Assembly: GCA_016200045.1 (NCBI GenBank)
Contig: JACQFN010000002.1
Span: forward strand, 186,001-250,000
Length of the DNA: 64,000 nucleotides
Direction: 5' to 3'
DNA from: Nitrososphaerota archaeon
GTDB lineage: Archaea > Thermoproteota > Nitrososphaeria > Nitrososphaerales > Gagatemarchaeaceae
Shown here piece after piece: positions 55,990-62,995 of the stretch. The notes beneath the pieces were generated by a model. It searched no databases. It was not told the origin of the DNA and was given only the letters and a program-made list of their open reading frames with translations. The first letter of the stretch is position 1. Each line of letters starts with the position of its first letter. A program made the translations under genes and the position numbers.

Positions 55990-58341
55990 CTAGGTTCGTC
56001 TTCTAGTTGCGACGTAGCCTCCGACTGCTCCAATTATCAGTGTCACTATCGCGACTACTGAAATTGTGGTGTAGTCAGGCGCTGCAGCCGCTCCTTGAGA
56101 AGTGGTGGTAACTACACTAGTGTTGATCTGAGTGGTGACCTGAGTGGTCGTCTGGGTCGTGGGCGGCGGTGCCGCTACGACCATGAACGCTTCCTGCTGT
56201 TGGACAGTCTGTCCCCTGGTGACGTTCACAGGGTTGCCGTTGAGGTCGTTGACGGTTACTGTAGTGAAGTTGTAGACGAAGACGTTCGTCCTCTGGTAGG
56301 TCCCGACAGGCAGGTCCGCGAAGACCGACAGCGTCCCTCCCGGCGCCGGATACCCGGTGCCGGAGTAGATTGTCTGGTCCTGCGCGAAGGCCGTGGCGCC
56401 GGTCGTGTCCCTGATCACCGTTGTGACATTCATCGGGAGCCTGATGTTTCCTGATGGAAGGGTGATTGAAAGTGGTTGCCCCTGCGTTACTGTCGGAAGG
56501 ACAGGTGGGGTCGACGCGCCGGATAGCCAGTAGTTCTTATTGAGGTCCATTACGATGTACTGACCTGGCTGGTACTTCTCGAACATCAGCGGGCCTGATC
56601 CGATCAGCTCTCCCGTGACTTCGGGATGCACCGATGCCCAGTCGTTGGCGTGTAGTGGATCGTGCTTCTCCCAGATGTGCTGTGGCAGTATAGGTAGTGC
56701 GACGAGGATCTGCTGGAGCCTCCAGTAAGAGGGAGACTTCAGGGTGATTTGCACTTCCGTGGAGTTGACGGCCGTGGCGCTCGCAATGTCCGGGGCGAAG
56801 GTGCTTGCTGCGCCCACCGTCTGGTTCCAAAGCCAGGCGCTGTAGGCGTAGTCCGCAGCCGTGACAGGCACACCGTCGTGGAAGGTCATTCCCTGCCTGA
56901 GGTTGACGGTGACCACCTGTCCTCCGCCCGACGAGTTCGTGCTCCACCAGTCCGCCGCCCACGGGATGATTCCCGCAGGGTTCGAAGGATCTGGCGCAGC
57001 AGCCGAATCGAAGACGGCCTCTGGCGACCCGCCGACAACGTAGGCCTCCCAAACGCTCAATGTGATGCCCATGAGTATCGGGTTGAACTTGTCGAGGTCC
57101 CCGAGGAGGTCAGCCGTTATGGTGCCGCCCGCCTGTCTCCCGGCGAGGCTCATGTTGACGAATGTGTAGTCGTTGAACACGCCCTGGTTCGCTAGGTTCA
57201 CGGAACCTTCCCACTGTTGGCCGCCGAAGTGGTTGTTGTAGGCGTTGATGACCACCCATGTGTATATCGGGACGACGTACGCCTGGTCGGCGATGATCGT
57301 CTGTGCGTCCCACGCTGCGTTCTGGATGGTCGTCTTGTTGTTCGAGCCGTGGACCACTTCGACCGCAGCGTCAAGCGCTGCGTCGTGGACTCTGAGGAAG
57401 TTTGGTCCCCACGTCACGGGCGACGGGGTCACAAGAACATCCTGTGTGGAGTCGAAGGTGGTGTACAGCAGGCCGTCCAGGTCGACCGGAGGCGGGAAGA
57501 GGAATCCCGCGGTCGCCGCGACGTAGTTGGGCGGGTTGGAGTAGTACAGGTTGTTGAAGATCTGGGTCCTTGACATAATGGTTGAAACTACTGGAATGTC
57601 AGCGGCCGAAGTCGCCGCGTTGGTAGCCATCTGTTGGGCGAAATATGTCCTGCCAGGGTCTGTCCTGGTCTGGATCTGGACTGTGCAGGGTACGGTGTAG
57701 CCCGACGCGGAGCACGGAGTTCCCAGCGACCCTGGTCCTCCGCCTCCCCACGCCAAGACACGTCCGTTGGGGTCAGTCTATGTGTGGGCGCCTGCGTCGT
57801 GGACCCAGCCGCCGTTGGTCAGCTCCATGGCCGCCTCGGCGTTGCTGTAGTCATAGGTTGTGACGTTCGGGTTGTACCAGTTCCCGTAGAAGGGCGGGAC
57901 CATTGTGTTCATGGGGATGGCGTACCCCTGGTAGGCGGTCGCGACCACATCGTCTCTGTCAACAAGGTGGGACATCGCCTTTCTGAAAGCGGTGTCATTG
58001 GTCGGCCAGACCTGTTGGTTCATCGCGAGGAAGAAGACCCCGGCCTGCGGGGTCGTGTTGACGGTGACGTTGGCCGCTTGGAGCTCCGGAATCCTCGAGG
58101 GGTCGACGGTCCAGTCCCCAATGAAGGCGTCTCCGTGCTCGACCTGGAGCGACTGCACGTTTGCGTCCTCGACCACGTTGAAGACGACCTTGTCCGCGTA
58201 GGGCCCGGATATCCCCGAGACCCCTCCAGATGCCTTAACGGTTGGGGAAGCTGAAAATAGAATTATTGCAGTTGGCATTGCAAGAAGTAGCAAGATGGTA
58301 AAAGATGCTAGTCTAGTTGAGAATCGCTTGGTTTTCTTCAT
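55990..58341 (-). pseudogene. Family-5 substrate-binding protein (DppA-like) with an in-frame TAG
   Basis: Signal peptide from ATG 58341 (MKKTKRFSTRLASFT, hydrophobic core, then SPTVKA). The frame runs to an in-frame TAG at 57780-57778 after HDAGAHT, then resumes in the same frame as TDPNGRVLAWGGGG and goes on for about 590 codons to a C-terminal membrane helix and basic tail (ATRRRT). FRKAMSHLVDRDDVV (binding-protein lobe II) lies near residue 120, whereas FHDGVPVTAADYAYS (usually N-terminal) comes near residue 487. A Thr/Gln-rich stalk precedes the anchor. It would capture peptides outside the membrane. TATA element 26 nt before the ATG indicates a leaderless start; the upstream GTG at 58362 lies inside that element. 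Confidence 0.75.
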
Positions 58342-58363
58342 CGAATGTTTCATGAGCCCCACG

Positions 58364-58371
58364 TTATAAAA
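58364..58371 (-). promoter_or_regulatory. TATA element of the peptide transporter operon
   Basis: Minus strand reads CTTTTATAACG over 58362-58373, centred 26 nt before ATG 58341; it fixes the start of the binding protein gene. Confidence 0.55.
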
Positions 58372-58377
58372 GCAATT

Positions 58378-58644
58378 CTACCAGCATTGTTCTCTCATGG
58401 CTTGCCTTCTGATGGCGTACCCGACTACCGCCAGTCCAGCTCCGATGAAAACGATCAGGACGACCGCTGAATTAACCGCCCCCGCGTCCGTTGCGGCAAG
58501 CCCGAGGGCGAGCTCGAAAAGCGAGAGTACGAGGAGTATGGTCAGGACCGTGAAGAGTATCCTCGCCAGGAAAGGGTCGATGTTCATGGACTCGAGGGCG
58601 CTTCGCGGGGCATGTACTCTTTCGTATTCACTCGGCAGAGGCAC
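58378..58644 (-). CDS. Small two-helix membrane protein
   Basis: An 88-residue protein: charged N-terminus (PSEYERVHAPRSALES), helix one ILFTVLTILLVLSLFELALG, helix two SAVVLIVFIGAGLAVVGYAI and a basic tail. Start GTG 58644. Its stop lies just before the transporter promoter. No family recognised. Confidence 0.6.
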   Translation of the reverse strand: MPLPSEYERVHAPRSALESMNIDPFLARILFTVLTILLVLSLFELALGLAATDAGAVNSAVVLIVFIGAGLAVVGYAIRRQAMREQCW

Positions 58645-58872
58645 CGGTCGTGGGAATCACGTGGCTCTAACGCCAACTGAGTCTCCCGGCTCATCTCCGT
58701 TCTTAGGGGGCGTCGCCAGATAAACACCTTCCGCCCGAATGATACAAATTGACTTCGCGGAGTACACCATTACCGTGCTTAGCGGCCCCCGCGGCAATTC
58801 GCGGCCAATCGGCGCGGGGAGGTTTATCTTCGCAGAGAAAACCAAATTCGTAGGAAAGTGAAGTGACGCGGT

Positions 58873-59145
58873 TTACTTCAGTAGCTGCCCGACTGTCGCA
58901 GAAAGCACCAGGCCCCGGTATGTCACTCTGTACTTCTTCTCGCGAGTCTGGTTCGAAATCGGTTCTATCAGGCCCTGCGCCCTTAGCTCTGCGAGTGCCC
59001 TGCTAACGTGGCTGACGTGCTTGTTCTCGACCGAGGCAAGCTCGGTTGGCGTCATCGGAGCCTTCGTGAGCCTAGCTAGAACCTTGCTCCTTACCTCGCT
59101 GCTGACGACGAAATTTGCTACGACCCCGAGGCCCTCGAAAGACAT
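58873..59145 (-). CDS. Winged-helix DNA-binding protein
   Basis: A 90-residue single-domain winged helix: SEVRSKVLARLTKAPMTPTE, LASVENKHVSHVSRALAELR (recognition helix), GLIEPISNQTREKKYRVTYR (wing). Resembles archaeal ArsR/MarR-like regulators. ATG 59145 with a TATA element (59170-59179) about 29 nt upstream. The 228-nt gap between it and the small membrane protein shows no supported gene. It could regulate the nearby transporter; that is inference. Confidence 0.78.
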   Translation of the reverse strand: MSFEGLGVVANFVVSSEVRSKVLARLTKAPMTPTELASVENKHVSHVSRALAELRAQGLIEPISNQTREKKYRVTYRGLVLSATVGQLLK

Positions 59146-59169
59146 CAGGTAGCGTGCTGTGGCCTCCGA

Positions 59170-59179
59170 GTTATATTAG
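59170..59179 (-). promoter_or_regulatory. TATA element of the winged-helix gene
   Basis: Minus strand reads CTAATATAAC, about 29 nt before the ATG at 59145. Confidence 0.4.
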
Positions 59180-59318
59180 GATTATTACCATGTCTCATTG
59201 AGTTCGGAAATGTCCAAAACTGTTCTCTCGATGAGAGGCCTCCTGTGGTGAAACGACCGCGCGGATTGGGGTGACCCCCAGGGATGGCCTACGTGAGAGG
59301 CAGCCCATCCTCAACGGT

Positions 59319-59624
59319 CTACGGGCCTACTTCTTGAATTGGCGGAGGCCTGCGGGGCCTCAGCCCGGTAAGGACGAAGTAGACGTTCGATATGACGAGC
59401 GCCGCGGCTAGTACTTGGACCCAATCAAGGGTCGGAGGGCTGACCAGAGGTATGTTCGCCCCAAGAATGGTGAATGTCGAAACGAATGGAAAGTAGGTGG
59501 CGCTGGGGACAAAGTGCTCGAGCCTCGCGTAGGCGGCTCTGTCGGCAAGGTCGCCGAGGACCAGGACGATGGCAAGAATTAGGATGGCGTCTAGGAGGGT
59601 CATCTTCAGCAAGTTCCTGGCCAT
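59319..59624 (-). CDS. Small three-helix membrane protein
   Basis: About 101 residues from ATG 59624 (MARNLLKMTLLDAIL). Three hydrophobic helices: ILILAIVLVLGD, an internal YFPFVSTFTILGANI, and VLAAALVISNVYFVL, then a Pro/Arg tail. A TTG at 59672 would add 16 residues, but an ACTTTATCTT element (59648-59657) centred about 29 nt before the ATG favours the shorter form. Divergent from signal peptidase. No family recognised. Confidence 0.6.
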   Translation of the reverse strand: MARNLLKMTLLDAILILAIVLVLGDLADRAAYARLEHFVPSATYFPFVSTFTILGANIPLVSPPTLDWVQVLAAALVISNVYFVLTGLRPRRPPPIQEVGP

Positions 59625-59671
59625 TGCCTCGGCGCTCTCGGGCGCCTTAAGATAAAGTATCCATGCGGCCA

Positions 59672-59681
59672 AAGATTAAAC
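59672..59681 (+). promoter_or_regulatory. TATA element of the signal peptidase gene
   Basis: AAGATTAAAC, centred about 30 nt before the ATG at 59707; predicted leader about 4 nt. Confidence 0.4.
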
Positions 59682-59706
59682 ACGCCACCCGGAGAACGGC
59701 CGCGCT

Positions 59707-60231
59707 ATGCGGCTGCCGGGCAGGAGGGCATCTGTCTACGGGGTCGGGTTTGTGCTCTTCTTGGTAGTCTTCGCATTCATCTTGCTCACCTATACGCGGA
59801 GGGTCGACGGGGTGAGCATGCTGCCGACGTTTGAGGAGGGCGACCTCGTCGGGGTACAGACTGTCTCGATCAACGACGTGCATGTCGGGGACATCATCGT
59901 CTACGGCCCCCCGTGCTCTCGAGGACCTTCGATCATCCACAGGGTGGTTGCGAGCGAAGCGGAGGGCCTCATCACTCAGGGGGACGACAGGCGGACCAAC
60001 CCCGGGACTGACCAGACCCTCGGCATCGCCACGGGCCCGATCACGCAGGAGTGCCTCGTAGGCAAGGTCGTTGTTGCGGTCCCGTATGTGGAGAGGCTTG
60101 CTTCGCTCCCTTATGGCGCTAACTACATTCTTGCCAGCTTGATCTTGCTGGTGCTAATCATCACCGAGGTTCAGGGGAGAAGGGGTCCGAAGAAGGTCAA
60201 CGACACGGTCGCCGCCCCAGAACCAAAGTGA
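59707..60231 (+). CDS. Signal peptidase I (archaeal/SipW type)
   Basis: A 174-residue S26 peptidase. After an N-terminal helix comes GVSMLPTFEEGDLV with the catalytic Ser, IIHRVVASEAEG with the catalytic His, and ITQGDDRRTNPG with the conserved Asp residues, the Ser-His-Asp arrangement of archaeal Sec11-like enzymes. A C-terminal helix and basic tail follow. It removes signal peptides from exported proteins such as the surface proteins encoded earlier in the window. Confidence 0.92.
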   Translation: MRLPGRRASVYGVGFVLFLVVFAFILLTYTRRVDGVSMLPTFEEGDLVGVQTVSINDVHVGDIIVYGPPCSRGPSIIHRVVASEAEGLITQGDDRRTNPGTDQTLGIATGPITQECLVGKVVVAVPYVERLASLPYGANYILASLILLVLIITEVQGRRGPKKVNDTVAAPEPK

Positions 60232-60305
60232 CCCCAACGGGCAGTCCTCTCTCTCTGAGATCAGAAGACGAGAACTTTGGGACCTGGCGTACGACGTGTA
60301 ATGTG

Positions 60306-60311
60306 TAAATA
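60306..60311 (+). promoter_or_regulatory. TATA element for the small exported protein
   Basis: TAAATA within GTGTAAATAAC, about 28 nt before the ATG at 60337, consistent with a leaderless mRNA. Confidence 0.45.
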
Positions 60312-60336
60312 ACATAGGGATGCCGTCGGCCGTCGA

Positions 60337-60606
60337 ATGGGCCTGGGAGCGTCTGGCGCCGTGGCTGTCATCTCCATCTTTGCTGTGGCATTCTTCTTCA
60401 TAGTCCCGGTCGTCTATACCCCCACCCCTCCCCCGAACCAGTTGGCGTTCATCGGCCCGGTTCCGAATTACCAGTCCATCAGCTGCGTTGTCCTTGGCCT
60501 AGGGTCAGGCCTTTGGCGGACGTACAGCTTCCAGTCGCAGGGCACGAGTTATTTGGAGTGGTCATACCAGTGGTCATATACTCTGGGCTGCTACCCGCCA
60601 TCGTAG
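60337..60606 (+). CDS. Small exported or membrane-anchored protein
   Basis: An 89-residue protein: hydrophobic N-terminal segment (AVAVISIFAVAFFFIVPVVY), a Pro-rich hinge (TPTPPPNQ) and an aromatic C-terminal part with two Cys (SISCVVLG, LGCYPPS) that could pair. No family recognised. Its own TATA element supports it as a gene. Confidence 0.6.
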   Translation: MGLGASGAVAVISIFAVAFFFIVPVVYTPTPPPNQLAFIGPVPNYQSISCVVLGLGSGLWRTYSFQSQGTSYLEWSYQWSYTLGCYPPS

Positions 60607-60637
60607 CGAGGCCACCAGCCTCTGTCTGACGACCCCC

Positions 60638-60656
60638 CTTATATACTCCTTATATA
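60638..60656 (+). promoter_or_regulatory. Tandem TATA boxes of tbp
   Basis: CTTATATA occurs at 60638-60645 and again at about 60649-60656. The second is centred 28 nt before the TTG start at 60681 (leaderless mRNA); the first would start about 11 nt earlier. Confidence 0.6.
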
Positions 60657-60680
60657 GCGAAGGGATTTCCCGTCGGCGAA

Positions 60681-61238
60681 TTGCCCCAGACAAAAGCCAT
60701 TGTAAGCATCGAGAACGTAGTAGCTTCTGCGTCGATAAACCAGACCGTAGATCTCAACCTGATTACGAAGAACTTCGTAACCGTCGAGTACCACCCCGAC
60801 CAGTTCCCTGGCCTCGTCTTCAGGCTCAGGAACCCGAAGACGGCGACCCTGATCTTCAGCTCCGGGAAGATGGTCTGCACAGGTGCGAAGTCGGAGGAAC
60901 AGGCGAGGAAGGCAGTCGAGGAGGTCGTCCGCCAGCTCAAGAAGGGGAAGATTCCAATCAGAAACGAGGCAGTGGTCGAAATCCAGAACATAGTCGCGTC
61001 TGCGAGCCTGGGGGGCAAGGTTCACCTGGAGGAGGCGGCAAGGGTCCTCCCGAAGTCCATGTACGAGCCCGAGCAGTTTCCCGGCCTGATTCACAGGATG
61101 GCGGACCCGAAGACCGTGATCTTGTTGTTCGCGTCGGGCAAGCTGGTCTGCACCGGCGCCAAGAAAGAGAGCGAGGTCTACAGAGCAGTGAACAACCTGC
61201 ACGTGACCCTGGAAGAAAAGAACCTGATGGTCTACTAA
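60681..61238 (+). CDS. tbp: TATA-box-binding protein
   Basis: 185 residues, the size of archaeal TBP. Two direct saddle repeats: VSIENVVASASINQTVDLN ... FPGLVFRLRNPKTATLIFSSGKMVCTGAKS, and VEIQNIVASASLGGKVHLE ... FPGLIHRMADPKTVILLFASGKLVCTGAKK. The DNA-intercalating Phe residues are in place. It is the general transcription factor that nucleates pre-initiation at the TATA elements noted across this window. TTG start. The 3' end overlaps the converging pyrE by 4 nt. Confidence 0.97.
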   Translation: MPQTKAIVSIENVVASASINQTVDLNLITKNFVTVEYHPDQFPGLVFRLRNPKTATLIFSSGKMVCTGAKSEEQARKAVEEVVRQLKKGKIPIRNEAVVEIQNIVASASLGGKVHLEEAARVLPKSMYEPEQFPGLIHRMADPKTVILLFASGKLVCTGAKKESEVYRAVNNLHVTLEEKNLMVY

Positions 61239-61849
61239 CGGCCGCCGACGGTCTTGGTGATAGCCTTCAAGTTATCGCCGCTTATCAGTTCCATCGAATG
61301 CAGCGTGTCCGCGAGCTCTAGAGCGTCAGTCACCGAGTGCAAGGCGATCCCGTTCTTGCTCAGCCTCTCCCTAGCGCCCTGGAGCCTGTCGATGAATACG
61401 AAAGCGTGCTTGACTGAGCCACCCTCGCGTTCCACCGCCTCTGCCGAACCTAGAATCGTCTTCCCAGTCGAAGCGAGGTCGTCGATTACGGCCACGTTCC
61501 AGCCTGGTCTCACTTCCCCCTCCACGCTCCGCTCGTCCGCCCTTCCGACGCTTCTCGCGTAGGCAAGGGGCTTGTTCATCGCCAGGGCGACCGGAGACGC
61601 GATCGCGAGCCCTGCCACAGGGACGGTGAACATCGAGTCGACCTTCGGGGCCTTGCTGGAGACAAGCCCGGACATCGCTTCGACAACGAGCTTGAAGAGA
61701 CCCGGGTAGCTGGGAATCCCCCTGAGGTTGACATAGTACGAACTCTCAGAGCCGTCTGGGAGCGTGAACGTTCCGAACTGCAGGGCCCCCGCCTTGACCA
61801 GCCCCTCGGAGAGTTCCCTCAGCCTCGCGTCCCGCTTTTTCCAGCTCAT
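61235..61849 (-). CDS. pyrE: Orotate phosphoribosyltransferase
   Basis: A 204-residue type I phosphoribosyltransferase making OMP from orotate and PRPP in pyrimidine synthesis. The PRPP loop is VAVIDDLASTGKTI; FGTFTLPDGSESSYYVNLRG is the OPRT N-terminal signature, with the flexible catalytic loop around RSVGRADERSVEGE. ATG 61849 lies 27 nt from a palindromic TATA box shared with the divergent LarA-like gene. Confidence 0.94.
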   Translation of the reverse strand: MSWKKRDARLRELSEGLVKAGALQFGTFTLPDGSESSYYVNLRGIPSYPGLFKLVVEAMSGLVSSKAPKVDSMFTVPVAGLAIASPVALAMNKPLAYARSVGRADERSVEGEVRPGWNVAVIDDLASTGKTILGSAEAVEREGGSVKHAFVFIDRLQGARERLSKNGIALHSVTDALELADTLHSMELISGDNLKAITKTVGGR

Positions 61850-61872
61850 GCGACGCGCGCCCCGCTTCGAGC

Positions 61873-61878
61873 TTATAA
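61873..61878. promoter_or_regulatory. Palindromic TATA box shared by pyrE and the LarA-like gene
   Basis: TTATAA reads the same on both strands. Its centre (61875.5) is 26.5 nt from the pyrE ATG and 28.5 nt from the TTG of the divergent gene, the distance expected for leaderless transcripts in both directions. Confidence 0.55.
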
Positions 61879-61903
61879 AACAACTTGGCGGCCGATTTGA
61901 TGC

Positions 61904-62995
61904 TTGCCAGAACTCTGGATACCCTATGGAAATGTCGAGACACTTGTCACTTTGCAGGCTGAAAACCTCGGGACAGTCGTGCAGGCAGAAGCCCAGCCGC
62001 GCAATGACTCGGTCGACCTTCCTGAACTGGCACGTCGTGCCTCCGCTGTCTTCGTCTGCGACACGCGACCCGCAACAGTCGAAGTCCTGATGGAACTCTC
62101 CCGGTCAATCAGCGCTGCTGAGACCCTGAAGGTCTTCGCCTCCGTCCCGCGCAAGGTCGAGGCGGCATCCCCCGACCTCAGGGGGAGGGTCCGCACCCTC
62201 GGCCCACCCATTCCAATCGACGGAGGGGTGGCGTTTGCCGACGAACTGAATGAACCAGGGGAAAAGCTGTTCATCGGTACGGCTGCCCCCGACCCTCTCT
62301 ACGGGATCTCAGACACCAGGGTCGAGGCGTGCCACAACTGGGTCGCGGGGTCCAAGGCTGAGGCCGCGCGGGCGAGGAAGGAGACGGAGCCGACCCCGTT
62401 CGAGAAGACCGAGTCGTACAAGGTCATGCAGGACCTCGCGGCGAAGGTCAGGGACGCGAGGTACTTCAGCGTCGTACCTCGTGGAGGAAAAGCTGCGGCC
62501 GTCCTCGACGGCCCCCCTTTCGACGTAATGAGGAGGGGATTCCAGCGCACGAAGGTCTCTCCGGGGAGGGCGATCATCGTAGGGGCGGGCGGGAAGGGGT
62601 ACGACGACACCCTGTCGGGAGCGCTTAGGTCGGTGTGGGGGACCCTCCAGGGAGTGAGGAAGTCGGGTCAGGTCCTCTTGGCAGCGGAGTGTTCGGAGGG
62701 GCTGGGGTCCACCGCCCTGGAGATGCTGGCGACCGGGAGGCTTGTCAGCGAGGGGAAGCAGAAGAGGGCGTACGTGGACGGCCTCGAGGAGGTCTTCTAC
62801 CTCGGTAAGCTGAAGGAAGACTACGAGGTCCTTCTCCTTTCTGGACTCCCCGAAACGTACGCCAAGGGAAGCCTAGCGCTGACCACCGCGAGGGGGTCGG
62901 GAGAGGCCGTGGGCAGATTGCTCAACAAGATCGGCCGAACCTCAAAGGTGAACGTCGTCCCCCGCGCACCAGAGGCAAGGGTCGAATCAGGGTAG
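61904..62995 (+). CDS. LarA-like (DUF2088-type) protein, tentative
   Basis: A 363-residue protein starting TTG 61904. The N-terminal LWIPYGNVETLVTLQAENLG resembles the substrate-binding N-domain of nickel lactate racemase relatives. The C-terminal VGAGGKGYDDTLSGALRSVW and VLLAAECSEGLGSTALEM resemble their C-domain. The canonical LarA His residues are not clearly seen, so a racemase function is not claimed. Divergent from pyrE with a shared TATA box; its 3' end overlaps the converging site-2-protease gene by 9 nt. Confidence 0.55.
   Translation: MPELWIPYGNVETLVTLQAENLGTVVQAEAQPRNDSVDLPELARRASAVFVCDTRPATVEVLMELSRSISAAETLKVFASVPRKVEAASPDLRGRVRTLGPPIPIDGGVAFADELNEPGEKLFIGTAAPDPLYGISDTRVEACHNWVAGSKAEAARARKETEPTPFEKTESYKVMQDLAAKVRDARYFSVVPRGGKAAAVLDGPPFDVMRRGFQRTKVSPGRAIIVGAGGKGYDDTLSGALRSVWGTLQGVRKSGQVLLAAECSEGLGSTALEMLATGRLVSEGKQKRAYVDGLEEVFYLGKLKEDYEVLLLSGLPETYAKGSLALTTARGSGEAVGRLLNKIGRTSKVNVVPRAPEARVESG

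Noticed and set aside
53395..58341. Genome-wide recoding of TAG as pyrrolysine
   Set aside because: TAG ends several intact genes in the window (gmd, surE, the Trm5-like gene, the flippase) at family-typical positions, so it is a normal stop here; only operon-specific readthrough remains open.
58657..58845. Minus-strand 62-codon frame
   Set aside because: It lies in a region rich in inverted-repeat-like GC stretches, has no domain or TATA element in place and looks non-coding.
59200..59300. Possible C/D-box guide RNA
   Set aside because: A C-box-like GATGAG is present, but no D box (CTGA) or second box pair at the right spacing was found.
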